A DNA stretch of 64,000 nt from Lysobacterales bacterium (GTDB lineage Bacteria > Pseudomonadota > Gammaproteobacteria > Xanthomonadales > Rhodanobacteraceae). The stretch is from positions 62,001-126,000 of the forward strand of contig NSJK01000006.1 of assembly GCA_002632325.1 (NCBI GenBank), given 5' to 3'. Shown one piece after another: positions 27,608-39,787 of this stretch. Position numbers and translations under genes: made by a program. Numbering within the stretch: the stretch's first letter is position 1; each line of letters starts with the position of its first letter. The notes under the pieces are model-generated. The model searched no databases, was not told where the DNA came from, and saw only the letters and a program-made list of their open reading frames with translations.

Positions 27608-29897
27608 AGTTGACTCGCATCGCCAAGCTACGGCTCCGAGTGTTCCGCGACTTTGTCTGGCCGAAAGATTTGCACCCGTTTGCACAGTTCAATGTCATCT
27701 ACGGATGGAACGGCAGCGGAAAGACGACACTGTCAGGGCTGCTTTCGCTTGTTGAGAAGAAAACCGCGCTCATCGAGGGTGACGCGGAATTGGAGCTCGG
27801 CGGCGCGACCAAGGTCGCAGGCACCGCTTTCGCTCAAGCACCGCTTCCCCAAGTGCGCGTCTTTAACCGGGATTTCATCAATGCCACTCTGTCGCAGACG
27901 GGCGGCGGCATTGCGCCGATCTATTTTCTGGGTGAAGACAGCATCGAGAAGCAGGCACGGGTCGAGCAGCTCAAGAAGGAGCTTGCCACGACCGACATCA
28001 AGTTGCGGACTGCGCAGACCGACAAGACAAGAGCAGAGTCGAAGCTGGACGATGCCTGCAAGGACAAGGCGAAGCTCATCAAGGAGCTGTTGACCACCGC
28101 GAACAGCCAGACCTACAACAACTACGACAAGCGAAATTTCAGGCGTGCCGTTGAGGCAATGGATGCGCAGCGGGCCGTGGCCGCGACTCTGACCGACGAG
28201 CAGAAAAAACAGCTCCATAGCCAGAAGAACGCCCAGCCAAAGCCCCTTGTCGAGAAAGTTGTTGCGCCATCCATCGAACTTGATGCGTTGACGAGTGAAG
28301 TAGATGCGCTGGTCGGTCGCTCCGTCGTTGCGCAGACGCTCGATGAACTGACCAGCAATGCCAGGCTTGCCGGGTGGGCGCAGGAAGGACTTCATCTGCA
28401 CTCGGGCGAGCACGCCACCGACACCTGCCGCTTCTGCCTGCAACCGCTTCAGGCTGCGCGCCGCACCGCACTCGAAGCTCACTTCAACGACGCCTTCGCT
28501 CGCTTCCAGAAAGACCTGACCGTTCTTCTTTCAAAGTTGAAGGCGGCCAAGCAGGCCGCAGACTCGCTGTCGCTGCCCGATGTATCGCGCTTCTATGAAG
28601 CGCTCGCGTCCGAAGTTCCCTCCGCGTGCGCAGTGGTGTTGACGGCGCAGTCTGAGACCAAAGCCGCACTCGACGCACTCATCGCGCGTGTCGAAGCTAA
28701 ACGCGATCAGCCGTTCGCACCGGCTGCTACACAGGCACCAGCTACGGCGAGCCCTTCCTTGATTGCCGAATCAGTCACCGCTTTCAACGGGATCGTGGAG
28801 AAGCACAACCGCATCTCTGCAGAGTTCACGGCATCGGTCGACAATGCGTGCAAGCAGCTTGAGGCGTCGTATGTCGCTGAGGCACACACAGAGTTCGTCC
28901 AGCTCTCTGATGCTGTAAAGACCGCGTCTGGCGATCTGGAGGGCATTAAAGCTACGCAGGCAAGCACCCAGACTCAGATCAATGAGCTGGAGCGTGCAAT
29001 CCTCGAACACCGCCGTCCTGCAGACGAGTTGACGGCAGAGCTACGCGCCTACCTTGGGCGCGACGAGCTGCGCTTCGAGGTGAAGGGCACCGGCTACGCA
29101 CTGACCCGCAATGGCCAGTACGTATCGCACCTGAGCGATGGAGAGCGCACAGCGATTGCGTTCCTCTATTTCCTCAAGTCGTTGCAGGACAGAACATTCG
29201 ACTTGAAGAGCGGGATTGTCGTCATTGACGATCCGGTGTCGAGCCTGGATGACAACGCTCTGTTCTCGGCCTTCGGCTATATGAAGGATCGCACCAAGGA
29301 GGCCGGGCAGCTTTTCATTTTTACGCACAGCTTCGCGTTTTTCCGATTGGTGAAGAATTGGTTCCATCACCTGCCAGGGCAACGAAAGAAAAAGACCGAA
29401 GACCGGCCTGGTCGGTTCTTTCTGCTTCGCGCCCGGTGTCACGCTGACGGGACGCGTACAAGCGAATTGGGCCATCTTGACCCTCTGCTTGAGCAGTACG
29501 AGTCGGAGTACCAGTACCTGTTCAAGCGAGTCTACGAGGAGGCTCACCGCAATGACGTTGTTGAACTGGAGCACCACTACGGGTTGCCCAATGTCGCACG
29601 CCGATTGATCGAGGCCTTCCTCGCGTTTCGTTTCCCCGATATGAGCGGGGATCTGGGCCCACGGCTCGAGCGCGTGGATTTCGACAACGCGAAAAAGACC
29701 CGAATCCTCCGTCTGCTCAACACTTACTCACATGCTGGCGCAATCGCTGATCCGGGGCACGATCTTTCTCTGCTCGCAGAAACCCAGCCCGTTTTGCGCG
29801 ACACACTTGAAATGATGATGGCTGTCGACAGTGAACATTACTCAGGGCTGTTGAAGCTGGTTGCTGTTCAGCCCGTCGAAGAACAAGGAGAACTGTA

Positions 29898-29898
<1 letters not shown>
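27604..29898 (+). CDS. PrrC/RloC-like anticodon nuclease: ABC-type ATPase with zinc-hook coiled coil
   Basis: A 764-residue cytoplasmic protein. Walker A is [10 protein letters not shown] (residues about 36-45); [11 protein letters not shown] and [10 protein letters not shown] follow as in the AAA_13 group. A long coiled coil (about 115-250) leads to a Rad50-like hook TCRFCLQPL (Cys at about 276 and 279), then a second coiled coil (about 385-475). The ABC signature is [12 protein letters not shown] (about 510) and the Walker B region [13 protein letters not shown] (about 540). The C-terminal part contains [13 protein letters not shown] (Arg 666, Glu 670) and TYSHAG (His 710), matching the Arg-x3-Glu...His nuclease triad of PrrC. 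Length, hook and location in an hsd operon fit RloC, a tRNA-cutting nuclease (family knowledge); activity here is inferred. It lies between abi and hsdR with coupled translation. Confidence 0.72.
29875..29891 (+). repeat. 17-base direct repeat, copy 2, holding the ribosome binding site of hsdR
   Basis: GTCGAAGAACAAGGAGA, identical to 27581-27597, again encoding VEEQGE and placing AAGGAG seven bases before the hsdR ATG at 29898. Confidence 0.85.
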
Positions 29899-33137
<3,239 letters not shown>

Positions 33138-33160
33138 GCGTGGCCGCGCACGCGACAGGC

Positions 33161-33166
33161 TAGAAT
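33161..33166 (+). promoter_or_regulatory. Putative -10 box of rmlA
   Basis: TAGAAT lies 42 bases before the rmlA start, after the end of hsdR. It may give rmlA-rmlC their own transcription now that they are separated from rmlB. No clear -35 hexamer. Confidence 0.35.
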
Positions 33167-33208
33167 GCGCGCTCCCATCGCAGACCCCGACTGCAAGGAG
33201 CGGTGTCC

Positions 33209-34096
33209 ATGACAAGCAGGCGCGGCATCATTCTCGCGGGCGGCTCCGGCACGCGGCTGTATCCGGTGACCCAGGCGGTGAGCAAGCAGCTCCTGCCGGT
33301 GTACGACAAGCCGATGATCTTCTATCCGCTGTCCACGCTCATGCTCGCCGGCATTCGCGAGGTGCTCATCATCAACACGCCGCACGAGCAGGCCTTGTTC
33401 CAACGGCTTCTGGGCGATGGCTCGCAGTGGGGCATCGACATTCGCTATGCGGTACAGCCTTCACCCGATGGGCTCGCGCAGGCCTTCCTGATCGGTCGCG
33501 ACTTCGTGGCCGGCAAGCCCAGTTGTCTCGTGCTCGGCGACAACATCTTCCACGGTCATGGCCTCACCGAACAACTCGCACGGGCGAGTGCGCGCGAGCA
33601 GGGCGCAACCGTGTTCGGCTACTGGGTGCGTGATCCCGAGCGCTACGGCGTGGCCGAGTTCGACAACGCCGGGCGCGTGATCGGGCTGGAGGAAAAGCCC
33701 GCCCAGCCGCGCTCGAACTGGGCGGTGACGGGCCTGTATTTCTACGACGGCGATGTGTGCGAGCACGCCGCCGCGCTCAAGCCTTCGGCGCGTGGCGAAC
33801 TGGAGATCACCGACCTCAATCGCCGTTATCTCGATGCGGGCGCGCTCATGCTCGAAAAGCTCGGTCGCGGCTATGCCTGGCTCGATACTGGCACGCACGA
33901 ATCACTGGTCGAGGCTTCCAACTTCGTCGCCACGATCGAGAACCGCCAGGGCCTCAAGGTGTGCTGCCCCGAGGAAATCGCGTTCCAGCAGGGCTGGATC
34001 GATGCCGAACAGGTCTTGAAGCTCGCCGCGCCGCTGGCCAAGAACAGCTACGGTCAGTACCTGCAACATCTGGTGCGGCAGGGGCGCGCATCGTGA
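33209..34096 (+). CDS. rfbA: Glucose-1-phosphate thymidylyltransferase
   Basis: A 295-residue nucleotidyltransferase, first step of dTDP-L-rhamnose synthesis. The activating motif is [28 protein letters not shown] (only its first part quoted as GGSGTRLYP, residues about 9-17), with [11 protein letters not shown] near 90 and [11 protein letters not shown] near 110, where Asp binds magnesium. [20 protein letters not shown] near 160-180 is typical of RmlA. The ATG at 33209 has AAGGAG eight bases upstream (33195-33200), favouring it over the GTG at 33203. Its stop overlaps the rmlC start (GTGA). Confidence 0.96.
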   Translation: MTSRRGIILAGGSGTRLYPVTQAVSKQLLPVYDKPMIFYPLSTLMLAGIREVLIINTPHEQALFQRLLGDGSQWGIDIRYAVQPSPDGLAQAFLIGRDFVAGKPSCLVLGDNIFHGHGLTEQLARASAREQGATVFGYWVRDPERYGVAEFDNAGRVIGLEEKPAQPRSNWAVTGLYFYDGDVCEHAAALKPSARGELEITDLNRRYLDAGALMLEKLGRGYAWLDTGTHESLVEASNFVATIENRQGLKVCCPEEIAFQQGWIDAEQVLKLAAPLAKNSYGQYLQHLVRQGRAS

Positions 34097-34650
34097 AGAT
34101 CATCAAGACCCCGCTGCCCGGATGCCTGGTGATCGAGCCGGCCGTGCATGGCGATGCGCGCGGGTTTTTCTACGAGAGTTTCCACGCCGAAAAGTTCGCT
34201 CAGCTTGGGCTGGATCTCAAATTCGTGCAGGCCAATGTCTCGCGTTCGGCGCAGGGCGTGCTGCGCGGCCTGCATTACCAGTGGCCGCATCCGCAGGGCA
34301 AGCTCGTGAGCGTGCTCGAAGGCGAGGTCTACGACGTGGCGGTCGACATCCGTGTTGGCTCGCCGACTTTCGGCCAGTGGGCTGCGGCGGTGTTGTCGGC
34401 GCAGAACAAGCGCCACTTCTGGATACCGGAAGGCTTTGCGCACGGCTTCGCCGTGCTGTCCGAACAGGCCACCTTCGTCTACCAGTGCACCGCGCTGTAC
34501 GACCGCGATGCCGATGCGGGCATCCGCTGGAACGATGCGCAGATCGGCGTGGACTGGCCGCTCGCGCAGCCTTCGTTGTCGGACAAGGACCAGCGTGCGC
34601 CGTTTCTCGCCGACGTGCCGCCCGAACGACTGCCGGTACATGCGCCGTGA
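34093..34650 (+). CDS. rfbC: dTDP-4-dehydrorhamnose 3,5-epimerase
   Basis: A 185-residue cupin-fold epimerase, third step of dTDP-L-rhamnose synthesis. The GTG start at 34093 overlaps the rmlA stop. RGFFYESFH (about residues 24-32), RGLHYQWP with the catalytic His (about 59), [18 protein letters not shown] (about 78) and [15 protein letters not shown] with the conserved His (about 115) are diagnostic; the catalytic Tyr lies in [11 protein letters not shown] near 133. Length is normal. The gene following it should be rmlD, but a five-kilobase insert of secreted-protein genes intervenes. Confidence 0.95.
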   Translation: MKIIKTPLPGCLVIEPAVHGDARGFFYESFHAEKFAQLGLDLKFVQANVSRSAQGVLRGLHYQWPHPQGKLVSVLEGEVYDVAVDIRVGSPTFGQWAAAVLSAQNKRHFWIPEGFAHGFAVLSEQATFVYQCTALYDRDADAGIRWNDAQIGVDWPLAQPSLSDKDQRAPFLADVPPERLPVHAP

Positions 34651-35145
34651 AATCGTACGACCCCGCCTTTCGTTCGTCATCTTCAAGGGATCATGCGGGC
34701 AGTCCAGCGCAGGCCGGGACCATCGTGCTTTCCGGCGAGCCCGAACCTGATGTCCTGGCGCTCGTTGATCGTCCAGCCGGCTGTTGAGGGCGATGATTGG
34801 AGCCGAATCTCCACGGTGCGTCTCTCGCTTGATCGGCGGCTGATCCATGTTGGTGGAGCTTGTGGCGTCAAGGGGTGGATGTGCAGCGTAACCGACGCCT
34901 CGTTCGTACCGAAAGCGCATCGTGCCAGCCTGCCGCCTGGCCGCACGAGCTGGATTGTCTTGGGCTGATTGTGTTGACTGAGTCCCGAAAATGACATCCT
35001 GATGGAGTAGATTCTGGAAATCGGTGCTGGTACAGCATCCCGGCGATGGAGCATCGCCGCGCACCGTCGGGGTTCGTTCGGATCGGAACGGATTCCTGCC
35101 GACCGGACCGGCGCCTGAGTCACATGACAACCGGGGAGAAGTGCA
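34651..35145. other. Intergenic stretch between rmlC and the protease gene
   Basis: This 495-base region holds a decayed fragment related to the downstream propeller genes (34750-34968) and the leader of the protease gene with GGGGAGA (35133-35139) as ribosome binding site. A TTGACT at about 34975 resembles the TTGACTCGG found before the two propeller genes. No intact gene was recognised. Confidence 0.6.
34750..34968 (+). pseudogene. C-terminal remnant of a propeller-like secreted protein
   Basis: Read in the frame ending at 34968, this segment gives MSWRSL...DDWSRISTVRLSLDRRLIHVGG, which aligns with MTSLRSLG...EDWDIISTVRLSPDGRLLLVAG at the end of the protein encoded at 36864-38141. At the DNA level CACGGTGCGTCT and GGCGGCT are shared at matching spacing. 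The remaining sequence to the stop is more diverged and the N-terminal two thirds of the gene are missing. I infer a decayed third copy of the tandem family; the similarity is limited to about 45 residues. Confidence 0.55.
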
Positions 35146-35231
35146 ATGAACCGGAAAACAACAACGCTGTTGGCATCATTTTTTGGAATGGCAGCGATGT
35201 CGTACTCGATCGCGGCACGAAGTTCCGAAAC
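35120..35231 (+). repeat. Leader cassette copy 1 (protease gene)
   Basis: The ribosome binding region and signal-peptide codons resemble copies 2 and 3: ACCGGGGAGAAGTGCAATGAA before and at the start, and a signal peptide MNRKTT..LLAS ending in AARSSE. Similarity stops after the signal peptide, where the mature proteins are unrelated. Confidence 0.65.
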
Positions 35232-36687
35232 ATCGCAACAGTACGATCCGAAGGTTCTGGCTCAGGTCGCAGCCTTCTACGGCATCAGCGAGGGGGCGGC
35301 AATAGTGCGTCTGGACAAGGAGTACGAAGCCTCGGTGCAGGCGCGGCGCATCGAGGAGCTTCAGCTGCCGGGTTACGCGGGCCTGTGGTTCGATGCGCCG
35401 ACACTGGCGCTCCACGTGGCTGTGAGCGGCGACGCAGACGTCGAGGCAGTCGAAGAACTGGGCGCCACCCCCGTGCGGGTCGCCCATGCCTTGACCGAAC
35501 TCGATCGTGCTCGCGAGAACCTGACGGACGCCATGGATTCCGCCCTTGGCGCCGGCGTGGTGCGCGAGTCCTACGTGGATGTTCAGGCGAATGGTCTTGT
35601 CGTCGGAGTTACCGCTGAAAGCATGGCGCAGGCTTCGGAGTTCCTCAGGGCGCACCCGGATTTCGGCGTGCCGGTGCAACTTGTGACCGCGCGGGAAGAT
35701 GTCGATTTTTCGTCCAATCTCTACGGCGCCGATGGAACCCGAAATCACACTTGGGAGGGCGTTTACGGCGGCTCTCAACCTTGCTCGGCAGGTGCATCCG
35801 CCGAAAGGGTTAGTGGGTCGAGCTACACGGCCGGTTACGTGACGGCCGGGCATTGCAATTCGGTGAGCAGATCCACTGGGGTCGGCGACATCATCCATAC
35901 CAGCGGCGACGCAAGCCTCGGACAAGCGGTCTGGTCCTCGTTCGATATTGGCCCGCCCTACAAGGTTTACAACAATGAGGATGGCGCTTGGGTTCAGACC
36001 AACGCTGGCTGGACGCCACAGCCCAAGATCAATGGCTATTCAAGTGGGACCCTGACTGTCAGCGCAACTTGGGCGGGTACACTCGAAGCGCCAGTGGGCA
36101 CGACTGCCTGTCGATATGGCGGAACCTCAGGTGGTCCGCACTGCGCTGCCATCAGCACAAAGAATGTCACTGCCTGCTTTACTGGTTGCACAATCACTAT
36201 CAAAGGATTGAGCAAGGTCAATGGAATCTGCACGAATGCCGGCGATTCCGGCGGCCCGCTGATCACGCCTGCGAACCAGGTCCAAGGCACGGACACGGGT
36301 GGAACGCTAAACTCCTGCCCAGACAGCAGCACCGACTACGTGTATTTCCAGCCGATCACCACGACCTTGAACCGTGCGAATTCGGTGCTTGGTGCAGTCG
36401 CCATGTTGACTTCGCATGGGCGATCCGCTCCGACGTTTTCCGTCATGACCTGTCCGGACCCGGGAAGCGCCAGCGGCCATTTCATCTGTTTCGTTGGCGC
36501 CTACGACTCCCAAGGCAAGACAACCATGTCTTGGCCGACGAACACGGGCAAGACCTCCACCACGAGTACCGTGAGCGGAAGTTGCGCACAGAACCAGACG
36601 GTGATCGTCACCCTGTCGCTGGCCAATCCTTACGGCACGACGACGTCAACGAAGTCGTTCCTTTGCCCCTGGGGCCCGCCCGTGTAA
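35146..36687 (+). CDS. Secreted S1-family (alpha-lytic-like) serine protease with prodomain and C-terminal domain
   Basis: A 513-residue exported endopeptidase. After a signal peptide (MNRKTTTLLASFFGMAA, cleaved near residue 27), a prodomain of about 170 residues resembles the folding chaperone region of alpha-lytic proteases. The chymotrypsin-fold domain starts near 195; His is in VTAGHCNSV (about 240), a likely Asp in SSFDIGPP (about 268) and Ser in NAGDSGGPLI (about 367). Paired Cys residues are frequent, as in extracellular enzymes. A C-terminal domain of about 100 residues (about 415-513) has a beta-sandwich-like Thr/Ser-rich pattern. It lies in the cassette between rmlC and rmlD, and its leader matches those of the next two genes. 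Target proteins are unknown. Confidence 0.85.
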   Translation: MNRKTTTLLASFFGMAAMSYSIAARSSETSQQYDPKVLAQVAAFYGISEGAAIVRLDKEYEASVQARRIEELQLPGYAGLWFDAPTLALHVAVSGDADVEAVEELGATPVRVAHALTELDRARENLTDAMDSALGAGVVRESYVDVQANGLVVGVTAESMAQASEFLRAHPDFGVPVQLVTAREDVDFSSNLYGADGTRNHTWEGVYGGSQPCSAGASAERVSGSSYTAGYVTAGHCNSVSRSTGVGDIIHTSGDASLGQAVWSSFDIGPPYKVYNNEDGAWVQTNAGWTPQPKINGYSSGTLTVSATWAGTLEAPVGTTACRYGGTSGGPHCAAISTKNVTACFTGCTITIKGLSKVNGICTNAGDSGGPLITPANQVQGTDTGGTLNSCPDSSTDYVYFQPITTTLNRANSVLGAVAMLTSHGRSAPTFSVMTCPDPGSASGHFICFVGAYDSQGKTTMSWPTNTGKTSTTSTVSGSCAQNQTVIVTLSLANPYGTTTSTKSFLCPWGPPV

Positions 36688-36744
36688 GGTCGGCTTCGCA
36701 GATGCCGTTCGTCCTTGCAAGTCTGAAGGCGAAGGACTTGTGGC

Positions 36745-36935
36745 GCAGCGCATGTCAAGGCAAGTCGGTCTACTATTCTTGACTCGGATAAGAGTTGATA
36801 CCCGCAGAAGGGATCGGGGCTTGCTGCCGATTGAGTCGGAAGGGATGACCGGAGAAATGTGCAATGAATCGCAAAACAACATGGCTCCTGGCGTCGTTGC
36901 TTGGAATGACTGTGATCGCGGCTCGAAGTTCCGAG
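36745..36935 (+). repeat. Leader cassette copy 2 (first propeller gene), upstream region plus signal peptide
   Basis: From GCAGCGCATGTCA at 36745 through TTCTTGACTCGGATAAGAG and GAGAAATGTGCAATGAAT to the AARSSE codons, this segment aligns with 38230-38424 with only short indels (119 against 118 bases before the start codon). TTGACT may be a -35 element. Confidence 0.8.
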
Positions 36936-38141
36936 ATGCCCCTTCAAACCCAATGGGCGGTGTTACAAGAGCCGACAAAAGCAGACGGCGCTCGCAGATT
37001 CAGCGACCTGTACAGCGTGACGTGGGAAGAAATCCCCATGCCTTACAGTACGCCAGCAGATCGCCACGATATCAGGGCCGATTCGATCGCCAATGACGGC
37101 ACGATCGCAGGAACCGGATCCGACGGGGTGTTGGTGTTGTGGCGCCCGGATTCACAGACTTGGGAATGGCTGCCCGAGGCGCTTGACCCAACAATGCCAA
37201 AGCTCATTTCGTCAGATGGATCGTCGGTTATTGCAACCGATGATCCGTACAGAATTCTGACATGGAATCGCATGGATGGATGGCAGGCATTGGCCGGGAG
37301 TACGGTGACTCAGTCAGCAGCTTCCAATGTCTCAAAAAATTTCCGGTTTGTCGTTGGTGGCGGCAGAAACGACGGCGAAGCGCCTCAAGCCTGGGTTTGG
37401 TCCCTCGATGGCGATATTCAGCAGATTTTGCAGACCCCTATTGGCGACTGCATTGTGGCTGCGCAAGCAGAGGCCGTTTCGAACGATGGCAATGTGGTCA
37501 TTGGCAACGCACTGTGTCCAACCGAGGAAAACGGTTTTCATTATATCAAATACATCGCCACACGTTGGATCGCGGGCGGGCCTCCCACCATCCTTCACGA
37601 CCCTTATGGAAGGGAACTTCCCAGGGTTGCGGCTTGCAATGCCGATTGCAGCACCGTCTTTGGCGATGGCCCGTGGTTTCTGAAAAGCAATGGAGAGTTT
37701 GGATTCATGGGAAATATTTCCGACGGTTATCCGTGGACTGAAGACTCTTATGGCCCATACCATATATTTGACGCCTCAGCCGATGGCTCAATAGTCGTGG
37801 GGCTATATTTGGCGAATATCTATCCGCAAAATCCCAATCTGGAAATTTATGACGACAGACCCTTTATATGGTCGCAAGTGGCAGGCATGACGTCTCTGCG
37901 CTCGCTTGGCATCTGGGACGAAGATTGGGATATAATCAGCACGGTGCGTCTATCACCCGACGGGCGGCTCCTCCTCGTTGCCGGGCTACGCAAGACTTGG
38001 GGCTTCTGGGCAGTGGTGGTGCATTTGACTCCCAATCCCGTGCGACTCACGGGCGGCCACTCGACGCACGCAATGCCTACTCCGCCTCGCGCGAATCAAG
38101 GCGCATCCTTGCGCGCCGGATCAGGGGCTGTCGTTGATTGA
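36864..38141 (+). CDS. Secreted beta-propeller-like protein with seven HAF-like repeats, copy A
   Basis: A 425-residue exported protein with signal peptide MNRKTTWLLASLLGM (cleaved near residue 22). No enzyme motif was recognised. Seven recurring strands of the form S-x-D-G-x-x-V-x-G are spread along it (IANDGTIAGTG, SSDGSSVIATD, a degenerate VSKNFRFVVGG, VSNDGNVVIGN, CNADCSTVFGD, ASADGSIVVGL, LSPDGRLLLVAG), suggesting a seven-bladed propeller; one blade has two Cys (CNADC). The C-terminal tail after NPVRLTGGHS is Ser/Pro rich. It is about 60% alike by eye to the next gene product, so the two are tandem duplicates. Base composition is clearly more AT-rich than the rml genes around it. Confidence 0.7.
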   Translation: MNRKTTWLLASLLGMTVIAARSSEMPLQTQWAVLQEPTKADGARRFSDLYSVTWEEIPMPYSTPADRHDIRADSIANDGTIAGTGSDGVLVLWRPDSQTWEWLPEALDPTMPKLISSDGSSVIATDDPYRILTWNRMDGWQALAGSTVTQSAASNVSKNFRFVVGGGRNDGEAPQAWVWSLDGDIQQILQTPIGDCIVAAQAEAVSNDGNVVIGNALCPTEENGFHYIKYIATRWIAGGPPTILHDPYGRELPRVAACNADCSTVFGDGPWFLKSNGEFGFMGNISDGYPWTEDSYGPYHIFDASADGSIVVGLYLANIYPQNPNLEIYDDRPFIWSQVAGMTSLRSLGIWDEDWDIISTVRLSPDGRLLLVAGLRKTWGFWAVVVHLTPNPVRLTGGHSTHAMPTPPRANQGASLRAGSGAVVD

Positions 38142-38229
38142 GCGGTGGATAGCCGGACAACATATGGCTCTATCGCGTTTGGTGTGGATTTCGATCATTT
38201 GGCCGTCTGAACGGATAACGTGATTCAGG

Positions 38230-38424
38230 GCAGTGCATGTCAGAGCAAGTACGCCGATTCTTCTTGACTCGGATGAAAGTTGATCCTGAGGAACGAATCG
38301 GGATGCGTTGCCAATTGAATTGAAAGAGAAAGCTGGAGAGGGATTCAATGAGCCGTGGAACAATATGGCTGATGGCGTCGTTGCTTGTAGTGACAGCGAC
38401 TGCGGTTCGGAGCGCCGAAACACC
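38230..38424 (+). repeat. Leader cassette copy 3 (second propeller gene), upstream region plus signal peptide
   Basis: GCAGTGCATGTCA, TTCTTGACTCGGATGAAAG and the signal-peptide codons (MSRGTIWLMAS ... VRSAE) match 36745-36935 in order and spacing. Confidence 0.8.
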
Positions 38425-39613
38425 GCAAACGCCACAGGCTTTGTCACAGCAACCAACGAATTTCGACGGCCCACGCAGGTTCAGTCATTTGTACAGCGCG
38501 ACGTGGGAGGAAATCCCCATCCCTCAAGAGGCATTGCAAAATTTTATTTGGGCAACATCGATCACCGATGATGGCACGATCGCAGGAAAGCAGGGCGACG
38601 CGCTGGTGCTATGGCACCCGGATGCGCAAGTCTGGGAGCGCGTGCCCAGGGTGCTCGCCCCAGCGGCCGTATTCATTTCGCCGGATGGATCGTCGATCAT
38701 CGCAACCGACGACACGCAGAGCATCTTGAGTTGGAACCGCACAGATGGCTGGCAGACATTGGCCGGGAGCACGGTGGCTCTGTCGGGGGCCTACAATGTC
38801 TCCAGGAATTTTCAGTTCGCAGTTGGAAACGGCGCGAATCAAGGCGAAGCATCACAAGGCTGGGTCTGGGCCATTGATGGGGGTGTCCAGCAAATGCTGC
38901 CGAATCCAGAGTGGAGTACGAGCGTGGTTGCGACGGCGGTTTCCGACGACGGCAACGTGGTCGTCGGCGCCGCGGTGCGTGCGCCGCCACCGGGCGAATC
39001 TTATCCGGAGTATCTTGCCGTTCGTTGGGTGAGTGGCGGGCTGCCGACCCAGCTTCGTGCCGCCGACGGCAGCGAAATACCTGCGGCAGTCGCTTGCAAC
39101 GCCGATTGCAGCATGGTCTTTGGCTCCAACGGCTGGTTTCTGAAGAACAACGGTGATTTTGGATTCCTGTTCTGGTCGCTGGGCGGCATCCCCGATGCCT
39201 ACCCCGATCCTTATGGTCCGTATGCGACCTATTCCATCTATGACGTCTCATCCGACGGATCAATGGTCGCAGGACTGTACGCTCAGAATATGTATCCCCA
39301 GAATCCCAATTCGGAAAGCTCTGTCCAGCGGCCTTTTCTGTGGACGCAAGCGACTGGCGTGGTGTCCTTGCGTTCGCTGGGCATCGATGACAGAGACTGG
39401 CAGTTCATCGACGCGATGCGCCTGTCGCCGGATGGCCGGCGCCTCCTCATTGCCGGAGTAAACCAATCCAATAATCCAAGGGCGGCGGTGGTACATCTGA
39501 CTCCCAATCCCGTGCGACTCACGGGCGGCCATTCGAGGCACGCTATGCCGAGTCCGCCTCGCGCGAACCATAATGGATCGCTGCGGGTTGGACCAATTCC
39601 GATGGATCAATGA
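38348..39613 (+). CDS. Secreted beta-propeller-like protein with seven HAF-like repeats, copy B
   Basis: A 421-residue paralog of the preceding protein, with signal peptide MSRGTIWLMASLLVVTATAV. The same seven strands occur in the same order (ITDDGTIAGK, ISPDGSSIIATD, VSRNFQFAVGN, VSDDGNVVVGA, CNADCSMVFGS, VSSDGSMVAGL, LSPDGRRLLIAG), including the blade with two Cys. The shared end NPVRLTGGHS(R/T)HAMP is strongly conserved, so that tail may have a function. The GGAGAGGG before the ATG is a good ribosome binding site. Function unknown; the pairing with a secreted protease and the location between rmlC and rmlD suggest a surface or extracellular role. Confidence 0.7.
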   Translation: MSRGTIWLMASLLVVTATAVRSAETPQTPQALSQQPTNFDGPRRFSHLYSATWEEIPIPQEALQNFIWATSITDDGTIAGKQGDALVLWHPDAQVWERVPRVLAPAAVFISPDGSSIIATDDTQSILSWNRTDGWQTLAGSTVALSGAYNVSRNFQFAVGNGANQGEASQGWVWAIDGGVQQMLPNPEWSTSVVATAVSDDGNVVVGAAVRAPPPGESYPEYLAVRWVSGGLPTQLRAADGSEIPAAVACNADCSMVFGSNGWFLKNNGDFGFLFWSLGGIPDAYPDPYGPYATYSIYDVSSDGSMVAGLYAQNMYPQNPNSESSVQRPFLWTQATGVVSLRSLGIDDRDWQFIDAMRLSPDGRRLLIAGVNQSNNPRAAVVHLTPNPVRLTGGHSRHAMPSPPRANHNGSLRVGPIPMDQ

Positions 39614-39787
39614 ACCGGAGCGCTCAGGTTCACCGATGAGTGCAACGGAGTGCGGGAGGAAAGCTGCCTTCTTTTGGCCATTTCGGTGCAGGCCAGAGTT
39701 CAACTCGCACTTGGGCCGAGAGGAGAACTGGATGACCCGTGTGTTGCGGCCTCGCAAGGCGCCTTTGGTCTTGGTCGAGATAAATAT

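Noticed and set aside
34693..34968. An intact 91-codon gene after rmlC
   Set aside because: Only its latter part is similar to anything and it matches the end of the nearby propeller proteins, so it is called a remnant.
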